Of a stretch of DNA of 64,000 bases, positions 25,430 to 35,109 are shown one piece after another. Positions within the stretch are counted from its first letter, which is position 1. The number at the start of each line of letters is the position of its first letter. The position numbers and the translations under genes are program-made. Origin of the DNA: Pseudomonas sp. MPC6 (GTDB taxonomy: Bacteria > Pseudomonadota > Gammaproteobacteria > Pseudomonadales > Pseudomonadaceae); contig NZ_CP034783.1 in assembly GCF_006094435.1 (NCBI RefSeq), positions 1,701,001 to 1,765,000 of the forward strand, in the 5' to 3' direction. The notes under the pieces are model-generated. The model made no database searches, was not told where the DNA came from, and saw nothing but the letters and a program-made list of their open reading frames with translations.

Positions 25430-26236
25430 ATGCTGCGTCTGAGCGCGCTTTATCGTTATCCGTTGAAATCCGGCAAGGGCGAGATCCTGCAGCAGGCCAG
25501 CCTGGACAAGCTCGGGCTGGCAGGGGATCGACGCTGGATGTTGGTTGACGAGGCCAGCGGGCGGTTCCTGAGCCAGCGCGTAGTGGGGCAGATGAGTCAA
25601 CTGTCGGCATTATGGAATGCCGAAGGCGGCTTGACCCTCAGTGCGCCAGGCCGCGCGCCGATCGATATCGCCTTGCCAGGCAGCGACGCTGAACTGCGGG
25701 GCGTGACTATCTTTCGCGACAGTTTGCGGGTCCCGGATGCCGGCGATGAGGCCGGTGCCTGGGTCAGTGAATTCATTGGCAAGCCGACTCGCCTGGTGCA
25801 AATACCGCTTGATCGCGCGCGGATCACTGAGGCGGGCTACGGCAAGGATGACGATCGGGTGGCTTTCGCCGATGGCTTCCCGCTGTTGCTGATCGGGCAG
25901 GCGTCCCTGGAGGATCTTTCGCAACACGTCGGGCGCCCGTTGGAGATGCTGCGTTTTCGACCGAATCTGGTGATCGAGGGCACGCCAGCGTACGCCGAGG
26001 ATGGCTGGAAGCGTATCCGGATCGGCGATGTCGAGTTTCGCGTGGTCAAGCCGTGTTCCCGTTGCATCCTGACCACCGTCGACCCGCAAACCGGGCTACG
26101 CAGCGCCGATCGTGAGCCTCTGGCCACCTTGCAGAAATACCGTGCCCAGGAAGAGGGGGCGATGTTCGGCCAGAATCTGGTCAACGATGGCAATGGCCAG
26201 CTCGAAGTCGGCATGCCGGTGACGATCCTGGAATAA
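25430..26236 (+). CDS. MOSC domain-containing protein
   Basis: The 268-aa protein has an N-terminal beta-barrel domain (LYRYPLKSGKGEILQQ and GDRRWMLVDEASGRFLSQR) and a C-terminal MOSC domain. The latter contains the conserved Cys in FRVVKPCSRCILTTVDPQTG. Such proteins bind molybdenum cofactor, as in YcbX or mARC-type reductases, which detoxify N-hydroxylated compounds. ATG at 25430 (MLRLSALYR) is chosen because upstream codons lie in the REP region. A terminator follows. Confidence 0.87.
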   Translation: MLRLSALYRYPLKSGKGEILQQASLDKLGLAGDRRWMLVDEASGRFLSQRVVGQMSQLSALWNAEGGLTLSAPGRAPIDIALPGSDAELRGVTIFRDSLRVPDAGDEAGAWVSEFIGKPTRLVQIPLDRARITEAGYGKDDDRVAFADGFPLLLIGQASLEDLSQHVGRPLEMLRFRPNLVIEGTPAYAEDGWKRIRIGDVEFRVVKPCSRCILTTVDPQTGLRSADREPLATLQKYRAQEEGAMFGQNLVNDGNGQLEVGMPVTILE

Positions 26237-26247
26237 GCGCATCCATG

Positions 26248-26283
26248 AAAAATGCCCGTGTCCTGGGACACGGGCATTTTTTT
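26248..26283. terminator. Rho-independent terminator
   Basis: AAAAATGCCCGTGTCC and GGACACGGGCATTTTTTT form a long stem over a 2-nt loop between convergent genes; it can act in both directions. Confidence 0.95.
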
Positions 26284-26302
26284 GCGCTGTGAAACCTGGG
26301 GT

Positions 26303-26587
26303 TTAGCCGCGGTATTCGCACAGGTAAGCGGTGTCGACAGCCACTTTCAGCTGGAACTTGCTGTTGGCAGGCACGTTGAACTGGCTGCCCGCGGCGAAGG
26401 TTTCCCAGTCGCTGCTGTCGGGCAGCTTGACGGTCAGGGCGCCGGTCACCACGTGCATGATTTCACGCTGGCTGGTGCCGAATTCGTACTCGCCCGGCGC
26501 CATGACGCCGATGGTCGCCGGACCTTCTGCGGTGCCAAAGGCGATCGACTTGACGGTGCCGTCGAAGTACTCGTTGACTTTAAACAT
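26303..26587 (-). CDS. ppnP: Pyrimidine/purine nucleoside phosphorylase
   Basis: The 94-aa cupin protein matches E. coli PpnP (YaiE) in size and pattern: [40 protein letters not shown] and [16 protein letters not shown]. It is predicted to cleave nucleosides with phosphate. ATG at 26587 is chosen over longer upstream starts. Confidence 0.93.
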   Translation of the reverse strand: MFKVNEYFDGTVKSIAFGTAEGPATIGVMAPGEYEFGTSQREIMHVVTGALTVKLPDSSDWETFAAGSQFNVPANSKFQLKVAVDTAYLCEYRG

Positions 26588-26665
26588 GGGCGATTCCTCA
26601 AAAAGGGCTGAAAAGGGCTTAAAAGCGCCGGCCAGTATGCACAAGGCCCACAGCGCCGTCACGCG

Positions 26666-27208
26666 CTAGAGAGGGAGCACCAGGGGTAACAGGCGTGCCG
26701 TGTTGCGCGCGTCTTCCAGTGCCCGGTGTTGCTGCCCGGTGAACTGCATGCCCGCCAGTTGCAGGGCGCCGTTGAGCCCCAGCGGGCGTTCCAGCCGACG
26801 GGCCTTGGCAAAGCGTTGCTTGAGGTTCATGTGCGGCACCCGGCTCAGGGCACTGTCGAGCTGCAGGCGTTGCCATTCCTGGAGCAGTTGCTGGCGGTCG
26901 TAGTCGCCCCAACTGGCCCAGCCTTCCAGGCGAGCGTGATGTTGGCCGAGCCAGCGTTCGAACGACGCCCAGACTTCGCTCAGCGGCTCGGCACCGTCGA
27001 CATTGGCCTGGGTGATGTGCGTCAGCTCCCGGCAAAACGGCGTCAGCAAAGGCCGCCGCAAGGGCCGCACGAAGCGCTGGAATGCATCCAGTTCTCGTCC
27101 TTTGCGATCCACCAGCGTGGCGCCGATTTCGATGATTTCCATTTCCGTTACTGGCCAGCCACCCTCATCGGTGGTGGCTTCCAGATCAATGACCAGCCAG
27201 TGAGGCAT
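26666..27208 (-). CDS. DEDDh 3'-5' exonuclease (Eri1/KapD-like)
   Basis: The 180-aa protein has ExoI VIDLEATTDEGG (residues 5-16, catalytic D and E), ExoII WASWGDYDRQQLLQE and ExoIII HRALEDARNTARLL. These are the acidic DEDDh set, acting on RNA or DNA 3' ends. ATG at 27208 (MPHWLVIDLE) is preferred. It follows atuF on the same strand, but there is no sign of functional linkage. Confidence 0.87.
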   Translation of the reverse strand: MPHWLVIDLEATTDEGGWPVTEMEIIEIGATLVDRKGRELDAFQRFVRPLRRPLLTPFCRELTHITQANVDGAEPLSEVWASFERWLGQHHARLEGWASWGDYDRQQLLQEWQRLQLDSALSRVPHMNLKQRFAKARRLERPLGLNGALQLAGMQFTGQQHRALEDARNTARLLPLVLPL

Positions 27209-27279
27209 CGCAGGGTTCCTGGTATCCGCGTCCTGATAGCGCTTGAGCGTAGCCAAACCCGGCGGATCCGCCTAGCGAC

Positions 27280-29241
27280 TTATTCGACCTCCAACAATAT
27301 CTGACGATTTTTCACCTGGTCGCCGACCCTGACCTGCAAGCGCTTGAGCACGCCATCGATGCCTGACTTGAGGGGATGCTCCATTTTCATCGCCTCCAGC
27401 ACCACCAGCAACTGGCCTTTACTGACCGGGCTGCCCTCGGCGACCAGCACGTCGACGATCGCACCGTCCATCGGTGCCTTGAGCGTGCCGCAGCTGACGC
27501 TGGCCTGACTGCTGGCCGGGGCTTGAGTGCGATCCACCAGTTGCAGGCTGCCGGGCCGGGTGAACAGCCAGAGCTGCGCGGATTCGAGACGATAGGCATA
27601 ACGTCGGCGGATGCCATCGATTTCCAGGGTGGCCCAGCGGCCGTCGCACTGCACGACCTTCAATTCAAGGGTGCGGGTGGCGACTTGAATCCGGTAGGGC
27701 GCGTCAGGCACTGCGTGCAATTGCACCGGCCAATGCTGATCTTCCAGGCCGATGCGATAGTGCAACGGCACGCTGGCATTGTTGCGCCAACCGGCCAGGG
27801 GCGCTGGGTGAGTCTGCGCCGAGGCCCGATAAAACAGGGCCGTTGCGATCGCCAGTTCTTCGGCGGTGGGGACCGGCGGATGCAGGCAGGCAGGGTCGGC
27901 AAAATACCTCGGGATGAACCCGGTGTTGAACTCGCCGCTGACGAACTGCGGGTGTTGCAACAGGCTGGCGAGCAGGCGCTGATTGCTCGGTATGCCCAGC
28001 AGCACGCTGTCCTGCACGGCGCGCAACAATTTGCGCCGGGCTTCTTCGCGGGTGGCGCCATGGGCAATGAGCTTGCCCAGCAGCGGGTCGTAAAAGGGGC
28101 TGATGCCCTGGCCTTCGATCAGGCCGTGGTCGATCCGCACCCCGTTCTGCAAGGCGGGCTCCCAGGTTGCGATGCGCCCGGTCTGGGGCAGAAACCCCCG
28201 GGCCGGGTCTTCGGCATACAAGCGCACTTCCATGGCATGGCCGTTGAGTTGCAGCTGCTCCTGACGCAGCGGCAGTGGCAGCCCTGCGGCGACCTGCAGC
28301 TGCCAGGCCACCAGGTCGAGGCCGGTGATGAATTCGGTCACCGGGTGTTCCACTTGCAACCGGGTATTCATCTCCAGAAAGTAAAACTGCCCGCTGGCAT
28401 CCAGCAGGAACTCCACGGTGCCAGCGCCCACGTAATTCACCGCGCGCCCCGCCTTGAGCGCCGCTTCACCCATGGCCTGGCGCAGTTCGGTGGTCATCAC
28501 CGGGCAGGGCGCTTCCTCGATGACTTTCTGATGGCGACGCTGGATCGAACAGTCGCGCTCACCGAGGTGGATCAGGTTGCCGTGCCGGTCGCCGAATAGC
28601 TGAACCTCGACGTGCCGGGGATCGATCAAGGCTTGTTCGAGGATCAGCTCGTCACTGCCGAACCCGTGCAGCGCTTCGGAGCGGGCGCTGCGGATCTGCT
28701 CCAGCAAATCAGCGGCGCCCTGGACCAGGCGCATGCCGCGCCCACCCCCGCCGGCACTGGCCTTGATCATCAGCGGGTAGCCGATGCGCCCGGCTTCGCG
28801 ACACAGGGTCGCGTCGTCCTGTTCGGCGCCCTGATAACCCGTGATACAGGGCACGCCGGCGGCAAGCATGGCGAGTTTCGACAGGCGTTTGCTGCCCATC
28901 AGCTCGATGGCGTCGGGGCTGGGGCCGATAAAGGTGATGCCGGCGTGTTGGCAGGCGAGGGCGAAGCCGGGGTTTTCCGAGTGGAAACCGTAACCGGGGT
29001 GGATCGCGTCGGCCCCGGTGCGCCGGGCGGCGTCGATGATTGCCGCAATGTTCAGGTAAGACTGCTGCACCGGGGCCGGGCCGATGTTCACGGCTTCGTC
29101 GGCCATCTGCACGTGCAGGGCATCGGCGTCGGCATCGCTGAAAACGGCGACGGTGCGATAGCCCAGGGTTTGGGCGGTGCGCTGGATGCGGCAGGCGATT
29201 TCACCGCGGTTGGCGATGAGGATTTTGCTGAATCCGGGCAT
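27280..29241 (-). CDS. atuF: Geranyl-CoA carboxylase alpha subunit (biotin-containing)
   Basis: The 653-aa subunit has an N-terminal biotin carboxylase domain (KILIANRGEIACRIQRTA; ATP-grasp GGGGRGMRLV; ERDCSIQRRHQKVIEEAP; EMNTRLQVEHPVTE) and a C-terminal biotinyl domain with VVLEAMKMEHPL, where the Lys is biotinylated. With AtuC it carboxylates cis-geranyl-CoA in citronellol/geraniol breakdown. Assignment over methylcrotonyl-CoA carboxylase rests on the neighbouring atuA. It is last in the operon; a REP doublet separates it from atuE. Confidence 0.87.
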   Translation of the reverse strand: MPGFSKILIANRGEIACRIQRTAQTLGYRTVAVFSDADADALHVQMADEAVNIGPAPVQQSYLNIAAIIDAARRTGADAIHPGYGFHSENPGFALACQHAGITFIGPSPDAIELMGSKRLSKLAMLAAGVPCITGYQGAEQDDATLCREAGRIGYPLMIKASAGGGGRGMRLVQGAADLLEQIRSARSEALHGFGSDELILEQALIDPRHVEVQLFGDRHGNLIHLGERDCSIQRRHQKVIEEAPCPVMTTELRQAMGEAALKAGRAVNYVGAGTVEFLLDASGQFYFLEMNTRLQVEHPVTEFITGLDLVAWQLQVAAGLPLPLRQEQLQLNGHAMEVRLYAEDPARGFLPQTGRIATWEPALQNGVRIDHGLIEGQGISPFYDPLLGKLIAHGATREEARRKLLRAVQDSVLLGIPSNQRLLASLLQHPQFVSGEFNTGFIPRYFADPACLHPPVPTAEELAIATALFYRASAQTHPAPLAGWRNNASVPLHYRIGLEDQHWPVQLHAVPDAPYRIQVATRTLELKVVQCDGRWATLEIDGIRRRYAYRLESAQLWLFTRPGSLQLVDRTQAPASSQASVSCGTLKAPMDGAIVDVLVAEGSPVSKGQLLVVLEAMKMEHPLKSGIDGVLKRLQVRVGDQVKNRQILLEVE

Positions 29242-29277
29242 GGTTTGGTCCCTTGGTTTTGCGGTGAATGTGAGGGC

Positions 29278-29355
29278 CTCTTCGCTGGCAAGCCAGCTCC
29301 TACAGGGGGTTTGTGAACGACACAGAACCGTGTAGGAGCTGGCTTGCCAGCGAAG
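29278..29355. repeat. REP-like doublet between atuE and atuF
   Basis: CTTCGCTGGCAAGCCAGCTCC and its reverse complement form an inverted pair of the variant REP class (AGCTGGCTTGCCAGCGAAG), separated by about 35 bp. Confidence 0.9.
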
Positions 29356-29358
29356 TTC

Positions 29359-30156
29359 TTAAAGCGCCCACCCCGGCTTACGCTTCTGCACAAAAGCCAT
29401 TGTCCCCTCGACCCCCTCAGCCCCGGTCACCGCCTCGCTGAACCATTCGGCCGCCTCATCGAGCAACGTATCCGCCGGCTGCCCCGCACTCGCCAGCAAC
29501 AGCTGTTTAGTCCGCGCATTGGCCTCCGGTGCACAGCACAACACATGGGCCAACACCTCATCGAGACGCTCGGCCAGGGCTTGCGCGTCATGTTCGACAA
29601 AATGCACCAGGCCGATCCGCTTGGCCTGGGTGCCATCGAAACGCGCCGCCGTCAGGGCGAGTCGACGGGCCTGGGTCAGGCCGATGCGCTGGACCACGAA
29701 CGGCGCGATCTGCGCGGGCAGCACACCGAGACTGGTTTCCGGCAGACCGAATTGCGCCTGATGATCGGCCAGGGCGACGTCACTGACGCATGCCAGGCCC
29801 AAGCCACCGCCGAGTACGGCGCCTTGCAGCACGGTGATGACCACTTGCGGCGTGTGTTGCACCGCTTGCAGCAGCGTGCCGAACGCTCGGTTCAACTCGC
29901 GGCAGGCCGTCGAGCCTTGAGCGCGGGCGTTGGCCATGTCCTTGATGTCGCCACCGGCACAGAAATGCCCGCCGGCGCCACCGATGACCAAGGCACGCAC
30001 AGTTCGGTCATCATGTACCGCCGCCAGCACCGCGCTCAGTTCGGCGACCATCTGCAGGCTCATGGCGTTACGGCTGTCGGGGCGGTTGAGGGTGATGTGC
30101 AGGACGCCGTTGTGCAGTTCCAGCAGCAGGGTCTGGCAAACCGGCAAGATGCTCAT
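29359..30156 (-). CDS. atuE: Isohexenylglutaconyl-CoA hydratase (enoyl-CoA hydratase family)
   Basis: The 265-aa crotonase-fold protein starts at MSILPVCQ (30156), overlapping atuD by 4 nt (ATGA). Motifs are ITLNRPDSRNAMS, the oxyanion segment GGHFCAGGDIKDM and VLGGGLGLACVSDVALADHQAQFGLPE. It is predicted to hydrate the carboxylated geranyl-CoA product. A longer open frame upstream overlaps atuD and is not coding. Confidence 0.87.
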   Translation of the reverse strand: MSILPVCQTLLLELHNGVLHITLNRPDSRNAMSLQMVAELSAVLAAVHDDRTVRALVIGGAGGHFCAGGDIKDMANARAQGSTACRELNRAFGTLLQAVQHTPQVVITVLQGAVLGGGLGLACVSDVALADHQAQFGLPETSLGVLPAQIAPFVVQRIGLTQARRLALTAARFDGTQAKRIGLVHFVEHDAQALAERLDEVLAHVLCCAPEANARTKQLLLASAGQPADTLLDEAAEWFSEAVTGAEGVEGTMAFVQKRKPGWAL

Positions 30157-31310
30157 TGTTTTTTCCCCGGCAGGATGCCCATGAGTTTGCAGATGATCCC
30201 CAGCATGATCTCGTCGGCCCCGCCGCCGATCGACACCAGCCGCACATCGCGGTAGGCCCGGGCCACCGGGTTGTCCCACATGAAGCCCATGCCGCCCCAG
30301 TATTGCAGGCAACTGTCGCTGACTTCGCGGCCCAGGCGACCGGCCTTGAGTTTGGCCATCGACGCCAGGCGGGTGACGTCCTGGCCTTTGATGTATTGCT
30401 CGGTGGCCTGATAGACCAACGCGCGCAGGCATTCGATTTCGGTCTGCAGTTCGGCCAGGCGGAAGTGAATCACCTGGTTGTCGATCAGCGCATTGCCGAA
30501 GGTCTTGCGGTCCTTGCAGTACTCGATGGTGCTGTCGATGCAGTATTCCAGGCCCTTGATCATGTTGGCCGCGCCGAACAGGCGTTCCTCCTGGAACTGC
30601 AGCATTTGCATCATGAAGCCCGCGCCCTCGTGGCCGATGCGGTTGCGTTGCGGCACGCGCACGTTGTCGAAAAACACCTGGGCGGTTTCCGAACTGCGCA
30701 TGCCGAGCTTGTCCAGATGCGAGCTCAGGCTGATGCCTGGCGTGTTCATCGGCACCATGATCAGCGACTTGTTGACGTGGGGTTTGTCGTCCGAGGTGTT
30801 GGCCAGCAGGCACATGAAATCGGCGCTCGGCGAGTTGGTGATCCACATCTTGCTGCCGTTGATCACGTAGTCGTCGCCGTCCTTGCGCGCGCTGGTTTTC
30901 AATCCCGCCACATCGGAACCGGCGGCGACTTCGGAAACGCCGATGCAGCCGACCTGCTCGCCGGTGATCGCCGGACGCAGGAACTCTTCGCGCAATTCAT
31001 CGGAACCGAAGCGGGCGAGTGCCGGGGTGCACATGTCGGTCTGCACGCCGATGGACATTGGAATCCCGCCGCAATGAATGGTGCCGAACTCTTCGGCGGC
31101 GACGATCGAATAACTGTAGTCCAGGCCCATGCCGCCGAACTTCTCCGGCTTGGAAATCCCCAGTAAACCGAGGTCGCCGGCCTTGCGGAAAAGCTCATGG
31201 ATCGGAAAGCGTCCGGCCTTTTCCCATTCATCAACGTGCGGGTTGATCTCGTGGTCGACGAATTGGCGGATGGTGCGGCGCAGTGCTTCGTGTTCCTGGG
31301 TGAAGATCAT
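30153..31310 (-). CDS. atuD: Citronellyl-CoA dehydrogenase (acyl-CoA dehydrogenase)
   Basis: The 385-aa FAD enzyme shows the family pattern: IGVSEVAAGSDVAGLKTSA, YVINGSKMWITNS, GHEGAGFMMQML and the C-terminal LQYWGGMGFMWDNPVARAYRDVRLVSIGGGADEIM. Within an atu operon this is expected to oxidise citronellyl-CoA to geranyl-CoA. It lies 25 bp after atuC. Confidence 0.88.
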   Translation of the reverse strand: MIFTQEHEALRRTIRQFVDHEINPHVDEWEKAGRFPIHELFRKAGDLGLLGISKPEKFGGMGLDYSYSIVAAEEFGTIHCGGIPMSIGVQTDMCTPALARFGSDELREEFLRPAITGEQVGCIGVSEVAAGSDVAGLKTSARKDGDDYVINGSKMWITNSPSADFMCLLANTSDDKPHVNKSLIMVPMNTPGISLSSHLDKLGMRSSETAQVFFDNVRVPQRNRIGHEGAGFMMQMLQFQEERLFGAANMIKGLEYCIDSTIEYCKDRKTFGNALIDNQVIHFRLAELQTEIECLRALVYQATEQYIKGQDVTRLASMAKLKAGRLGREVSDSCLQYWGGMGFMWDNPVARAYRDVRLVSIGGGADEIMLGIICKLMGILPGKKQ

Positions 31311-31335
31311 TTTTATTGTTCTCCTCTGATCGCCC

Positions 31336-32952
31336 TTAGAAGCGGGCTACACCAAAACTGTTGGCTTGCAGTGAGCGCACTTCGGCTTCATGACAAATAT
31401 CCAGCAGGTACCCGAGCAAGGTCCGGGTATCCCGCGGGTCGATCAGCCCGTCGTCCCACAGACTGGCAGTGCCATACAGCGCGGTCGACTGGTTGTCGAG
31501 CTTCTGCGCGGTGACCTGCTCCAGCTTATCGAGCATGGTCGGGTCGGGCACCTGCCCGTCCTTGAGCTGTTTGGCCTCGGTGACGATCCGCAGCACCTTG
31601 CCGGCCTGGGCGCCGCCCATCACCGCCGTGCGGCTGTTGGGCCAGGCGAAGATGAAGCGCGGGTCGAGGCCGCGGCCGCACATCGCGTAGTTGCCGGCGC
31701 CATAGGAGCCGCCGACAACGATGGTCAGTTTCGGCACCCGGGCATTGGCCACCGCCTGGATCATTTTGGCGCCGTGCTTGATCACGCCTTGCTGTTCCGC
31801 CTCGGTGCCGACCATGAACCCGGTGGTGTTGTGGAAAAACAGCAGCGGCGTCTGGCTCTGGTCGCAGAGCTGGATGAACTGCGCCGCCTTGCTCGCCCCC
31901 TTGGGCGTGATCGGGCCGTTGTTGCCGATAAAGCCGCAGGCGCGACCCTGAATCTGCAGATGGCCGCAGACGGTTTGCTGATCGAACTCGCCCTTGAATT
32001 CGAGGAAGTTCGAACCGTCTGCCACTCGCGCGATGATTTCACGGACGTCGTAAGGTTTTTTCGGATCGTCGGGGATCAGCCCCAACAGTTCGTCGATGGG
32101 GTAGAGCGGTTCTTCCCACTGTCGCGCAGGGATTGCAGGCAACCGCGCATTCCACGGCAACAACCTGACAATCTCCCGCACCTGTCGCACGCCATCGGCA
32201 TCGTTCTCGGCCAGGTATTCGGCAGTGCCAGCGATCTGCGCATGCATCTGGGCGCCACCCAGTTCTTCATCTGTGGCCACTTCGCCGGTGGCCGCCTTGA
32301 GCAGCGGCGGGCCGGCCAGAAACAGCTTGGCTTTACCGCGCACCACCACCACGTAGTCCGACAACCCCGGTTGATAAGCCCCGCCAGCGGTGGCCGAACC
32401 GTGGACCACGGTGATCTGCGGCAGCCCCATGGCCGACATCCGCGCCTGATTGGCAAAGCTGCGCGCGCCTTCGACGAAAATCTCCGCTGCGTAATTGAGG
32501 TTGGCGCCGCCGCTTTCGGCGAGCGTGATTACCGGCAGTTTGTTGTCCATGGCGATCTGTTGCAGGCGCAGGGATTTTTTCAGACCGCTGGGGGAGATGG
32601 TCCCGCCCTTGATCGCGCTATTGTTTGCCACCACCAGCACCCGCACGCCGGACACGTACCCGATCCCGGCGATCAGGCCGCCGCCGGCCGAGCTGCCGTC
32701 CTTGTCGTCGTGCAACTTGTAACCGGCCAGGCTCGCCAGTTCGAGGAAGGGGGCGCCGGGGTCGAGCAGCAGGTTAAGGCGCTCGCGGGGCAGCAGTTGG
32801 CCGCGCTTGTCGAACCGGGCCTTGGCTTCGGCGGCCTTGTCCAACAGGTTCTGTTCGAGCTGGCGGACGTGCTCGATGCCCACCAGCATCGCCGCGCGAT
32901 TGCGCGCGAACGGGTCGCTGAAGGGGTCCATTTGCGACTGGATCACCGGCAT
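31336..32952 (-). CDS. atuC: Geranyl-CoA carboxylase beta subunit
   Basis: The 538-aa carboxyltransferase has the crotonase-like repeats of acyl-CoA carboxylases: GGTISPSGLKKSLRLQQIA, ESGGANLNYAAEIFVEG, HGSATAGGAYQPGLSDY, and in the C-half NNGPITPKGASKAAQFIQ and GGSYGAGNYAMCGRGLDPRF. It pairs with AtuF. Its start lies 3 bases after the end of the atuB remnant. Confidence 0.9.
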   Translation of the reverse strand: MPVIQSQMDPFSDPFARNRAAMLVGIEHVRQLEQNLLDKAAEAKARFDKRGQLLPRERLNLLLDPGAPFLELASLAGYKLHDDKDGSSAGGGLIAGIGYVSGVRVLVVANNSAIKGGTISPSGLKKSLRLQQIAMDNKLPVITLAESGGANLNYAAEIFVEGARSFANQARMSAMGLPQITVVHGSATAGGAYQPGLSDYVVVVRGKAKLFLAGPPLLKAATGEVATDEELGGAQMHAQIAGTAEYLAENDADGVRQVREIVRLLPWNARLPAIPARQWEEPLYPIDELLGLIPDDPKKPYDVREIIARVADGSNFLEFKGEFDQQTVCGHLQIQGRACGFIGNNGPITPKGASKAAQFIQLCDQSQTPLLFFHNTTGFMVGTEAEQQGVIKHGAKMIQAVANARVPKLTIVVGGSYGAGNYAMCGRGLDPRFIFAWPNSRTAVMGGAQAGKVLRIVTEAKQLKDGQVPDPTMLDKLEQVTAQKLDNQSTALYGTASLWDDGLIDPRDTRTLLGYLLDICHEAEVRSLQANSFGVARF

Positions 32953-32955
32953 GGC

Positions 32956-33023
32956 TTATTCCTTGTCCTTGAGCTCCTCGGGCCTGCAAACAGATCGGCG
33001 TTGCACATCGGATCGTAGGCCAC
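32956..33023 (-). pseudogene. atuB: Remnant of atuB (short-chain dehydrogenase), internal deletion
   Basis: In P. aeruginosa an SDR gene, atuB, lies between atuA and atuC; here only about 80 bp remain. That stretch reads, from GTG at 33023, VAYDPMCNADLFAG, a plausible AtuB N-terminus. A different frame then gives PEELKDKE and a TAA at 32956 just before atuC, like a C-terminus. A large deletion joining the two ends out of frame explains this. The match to AtuB is from memory and unaligned, so the identity is inferred. Confidence 0.55.
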
Positions 33024-33035
33024 GGCGCTTGTCCT

Positions 33036-34838
33036 CTAGTTGACCTGGTCGGCGATGCGCTGCGGCACCGGAATCTGGATTTCCAGCAGTTGTTGAGCAA
33101 AGGCCTTGCCTTGCGGATCGATGCGCAGGCTGGCCACACCGCCACCTCCCAGGGCGTTTTCCAACAGAAAATTCAGGCTGTGGCTGGCGGGCAGATACCA
33201 ACGTTCGACTCGACCAAGAACCGGGTCGAGGACATGGCTCATCCAGTCGACGATCACCTCCGGGGTCAAGGCTTCGGCGATCCATGGCAAGTACTCGGGG
33301 TCGCGCGCCATGACCCCGATATTGCTGTGATTGCCCTTGTCGCCGGAGCGCGCCACCGCGAGCTTGATCAGGGCGACGCTGGCGTCGGCCAGGCCCGTGG
33401 GTTTGGGTGGGTCCAGGGGGATGGGCAAATCCGCGGTGTCGAGACGGTCGACGGCGGGCAGGGCACACGGATGGCGCTGGCCGGCGAGGTCGATCTGCAG
33501 GGTGCAGGCGCTTTTGTCGATGAGGAACGAGAACAGCCGGATCAGCGGATACACCGTCGGCCGCCCGCCGACGATCCCGGTCAGCCCCGGCGCCATGCCG
33601 GTAGCGGCCTGGGCGATTTCCCTGGAGAACAGGATCAGCGCCTGTTTGCTCGAATGGCGTACGGCGAGCTTGATCACCACTTCGCGGCTGTCCTGCCGCT
33701 GGCCATGGGGGCCATAGGTGGCCTCGCTACCCAGCAGTTCGATGTTCACTTCAGTGTAAGGCGCCCAGCCGCGCTGGCTGAACATCTGCGCGGTCTTGGC
33801 GATGATCGCCTGGCCGACCCGGCGTGCCTTGTCGACCGCATCGATCCCGGCGATCAGGCAACTGGCGGTGCAACGAAAGCCGTCCGGGTACGTGGCGCTG
33901 ACCTTGTATTGATCGGTGGGCGGCAAGCCTTTGGCGCCGTGCACCTGAACCGCGTTCCTGCCTTGTTGCACCAGTTTTACCTGAGTGAAATCACAGACCA
34001 CGTCGGGCAGCAGATAAGCCTGCGGGTCGCCGATTTCATACAACAGTTGTTCACCGACAGTCAGTGGCGTGACCAGGCCGCCGGAGCCTTCGGGTTTGCT
34101 GACGATGAACTGGCCGTCGGCGCTGACTTCCACGATGGGAAAGCCGATGTGTTCGTAGTCGGGAACGTCGCGCCAGTCAGTGAAGTTGCCACCGGTGCAC
34201 TGCGCGCCGCATTCGATGATGTGGCCAGCCAACGCGGCCTGGGCGAGTTTGTCGTAGTCGTGCCAGGACCAGTCGAATTCGTGCACCAGCGCGGCACTGA
34301 CCACGGCGCTGTCGACCACCCGGCCGGTAATCACGATGTCCGCGCCCAGTCGCAGGGCCTCGACTATGCCCGGCGCGCCCAGGTAGGCGTTGGTCGAGAC
34401 GCACATCGGCGGCAGCGGCGCGCCGCTGAACATTTCATGCAGGCCAAGGCCGCTTAGTTGTTGGAATTGTGGTTGCAGGTCGTCACCCAGCAGCACGGCG
34501 ATTTTCAGCGCCACCCCGGCCTGGTCGCAGGCATCCTGCAGTGCAGCGGCACAAGCGTGTGGGTTGACCCCGCCGGCATTGCTGATCACGCGGATGTGCT
34601 GTTCGGCGAGCTGAGTGAGCAAGGGGCCGAGGACTTCGATGAAGTCGCTGGCGTAGCCGGCCCGGGGGTCTTTCATGCGTGCGCCGGCCATGATCGACAG
34701 GGTGATTTCGGCCAGGTAGTCGAACACCAGATAGTCCAGGCGCCCGCCCGCCACCAGTTGCGCGGCGGCTGTCGAGGTGTCGCCCCAGAAGGCGCTGGCG
34801 CAACCGATGCGAATTGTCTTGGACCCCGTCAACGCCAT
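33036..34838 (-). CDS. atuA: Acyclic terpene utilisation protein AtuA (DUF1446)
   Basis: The 600-aa protein has an N-terminal DUF1446 domain ([21 protein letters not shown], then [15 protein letters not shown]) and a C-terminal domain with [30 protein letters not shown]. It is required for citronellol and geraniol growth in Pseudomonas; its biochemical role is unclear. ATG at 34838 is preferred because GGAGG lies 5 bases upstream; GTG at 34844 is also open. It is first in the operon, behind two operators. Confidence 0.9.
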   Translation of the reverse strand: MALTGSKTIRIGCASAFWGDTSTAAAQLVAGGRLDYLVFDYLAEITLSIMAGARMKDPRAGYASDFIEVLGPLLTQLAEQHIRVISNAGGVNPHACAAALQDACDQAGVALKIAVLLGDDLQPQFQQLSGLGLHEMFSGAPLPPMCVSTNAYLGAPGIVEALRLGADIVITGRVVDSAVVSAALVHEFDWSWHDYDKLAQAALAGHIIECGAQCTGGNFTDWRDVPDYEHIGFPIVEVSADGQFIVSKPEGSGGLVTPLTVGEQLLYEIGDPQAYLLPDVVCDFTQVKLVQQGRNAVQVHGAKGLPPTDQYKVSATYPDGFRCTASCLIAGIDAVDKARRVGQAIIAKTAQMFSQRGWAPYTEVNIELLGSEATYGPHGQRQDSREVVIKLAVRHSSKQALILFSREIAQAATGMAPGLTGIVGGRPTVYPLIRLFSFLIDKSACTLQIDLAGQRHPCALPAVDRLDTADLPIPLDPPKPTGLADASVALIKLAVARSGDKGNHSNIGVMARDPEYLPWIAEALTPEVIVDWMSHVLDPVLGRVERWYLPASHSLNFLLENALGGGGVASLRIDPQGKAFAQQLLEIQIPVPQRIADQVN

Positions 34839-34867
34839 AGCCACCTCCGCAGCAGAATATCGAGACT

Positions 34868-34928
34868 ACCAAGCAAGCGCTTGGTTTGTAAACGACTAAA
34901 CTATCTTCTTCCCGAGCGCTTGCTTGGT
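34868..34928. promoter_or_regulatory. Two inverted AtuR-type operators
   Basis: ACCAAGCAAGCGCTTGGT (34868-34885) and AGCGCTTGCTTGGT (34915-34928) are inverted copies sharing 14 of 14 bases. They sit in the atuA-atuR gap, with an AT-rich spacer that may hold the atuA promoter. They fit binding by the divergent TetR-type repressor AtuR. Confidence 0.75.
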
Positions 34929-34970
34929 CGCCGCCTCCAGCTTAAATTGCCCGCGCAACCCCACGAAATT

Positions 34971-35069
34971 GTGGGAGCGAGCTTGCTCGCAAAGGACGTG
35001 AACGATAACGCTGGAAGCCTGATACCCCGTAGCGCTCTCAGGTTTTTCGCGAGCAAGCTCGCTCCTGCA
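34971..35069. repeat. REP doublet between operators and atuR
   Basis: An inverted pair (GGGAGCGAGCTTGCTCGC and GCGAGCAAGCTCGCTCCTGC) separates the operators from the atuR ribosome site at about 35098. Confidence 0.9.
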
Positions 35070-35109
35070 TGAGCGGTGTATTGGATTGATCGACTGTAGG
35101 AGAGAATGG

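Noticed and set aside
29359..30846. 495-aa version of the enoyl-CoA hydratase gene
   Set aside because: The first 230 codons overlap atuD in another frame and have no domain; the hydratase begins at MSILPVCQ (30156) with ATGA coupling.
27280..34838. leucine (liu) catabolism cluster
   Set aside because: Acyl-CoA dehydrogenase and biotin carboxylase subunits fit liu too, but the DUF1446 gene atuA, the divergent TetR regulator and gene order match atu.
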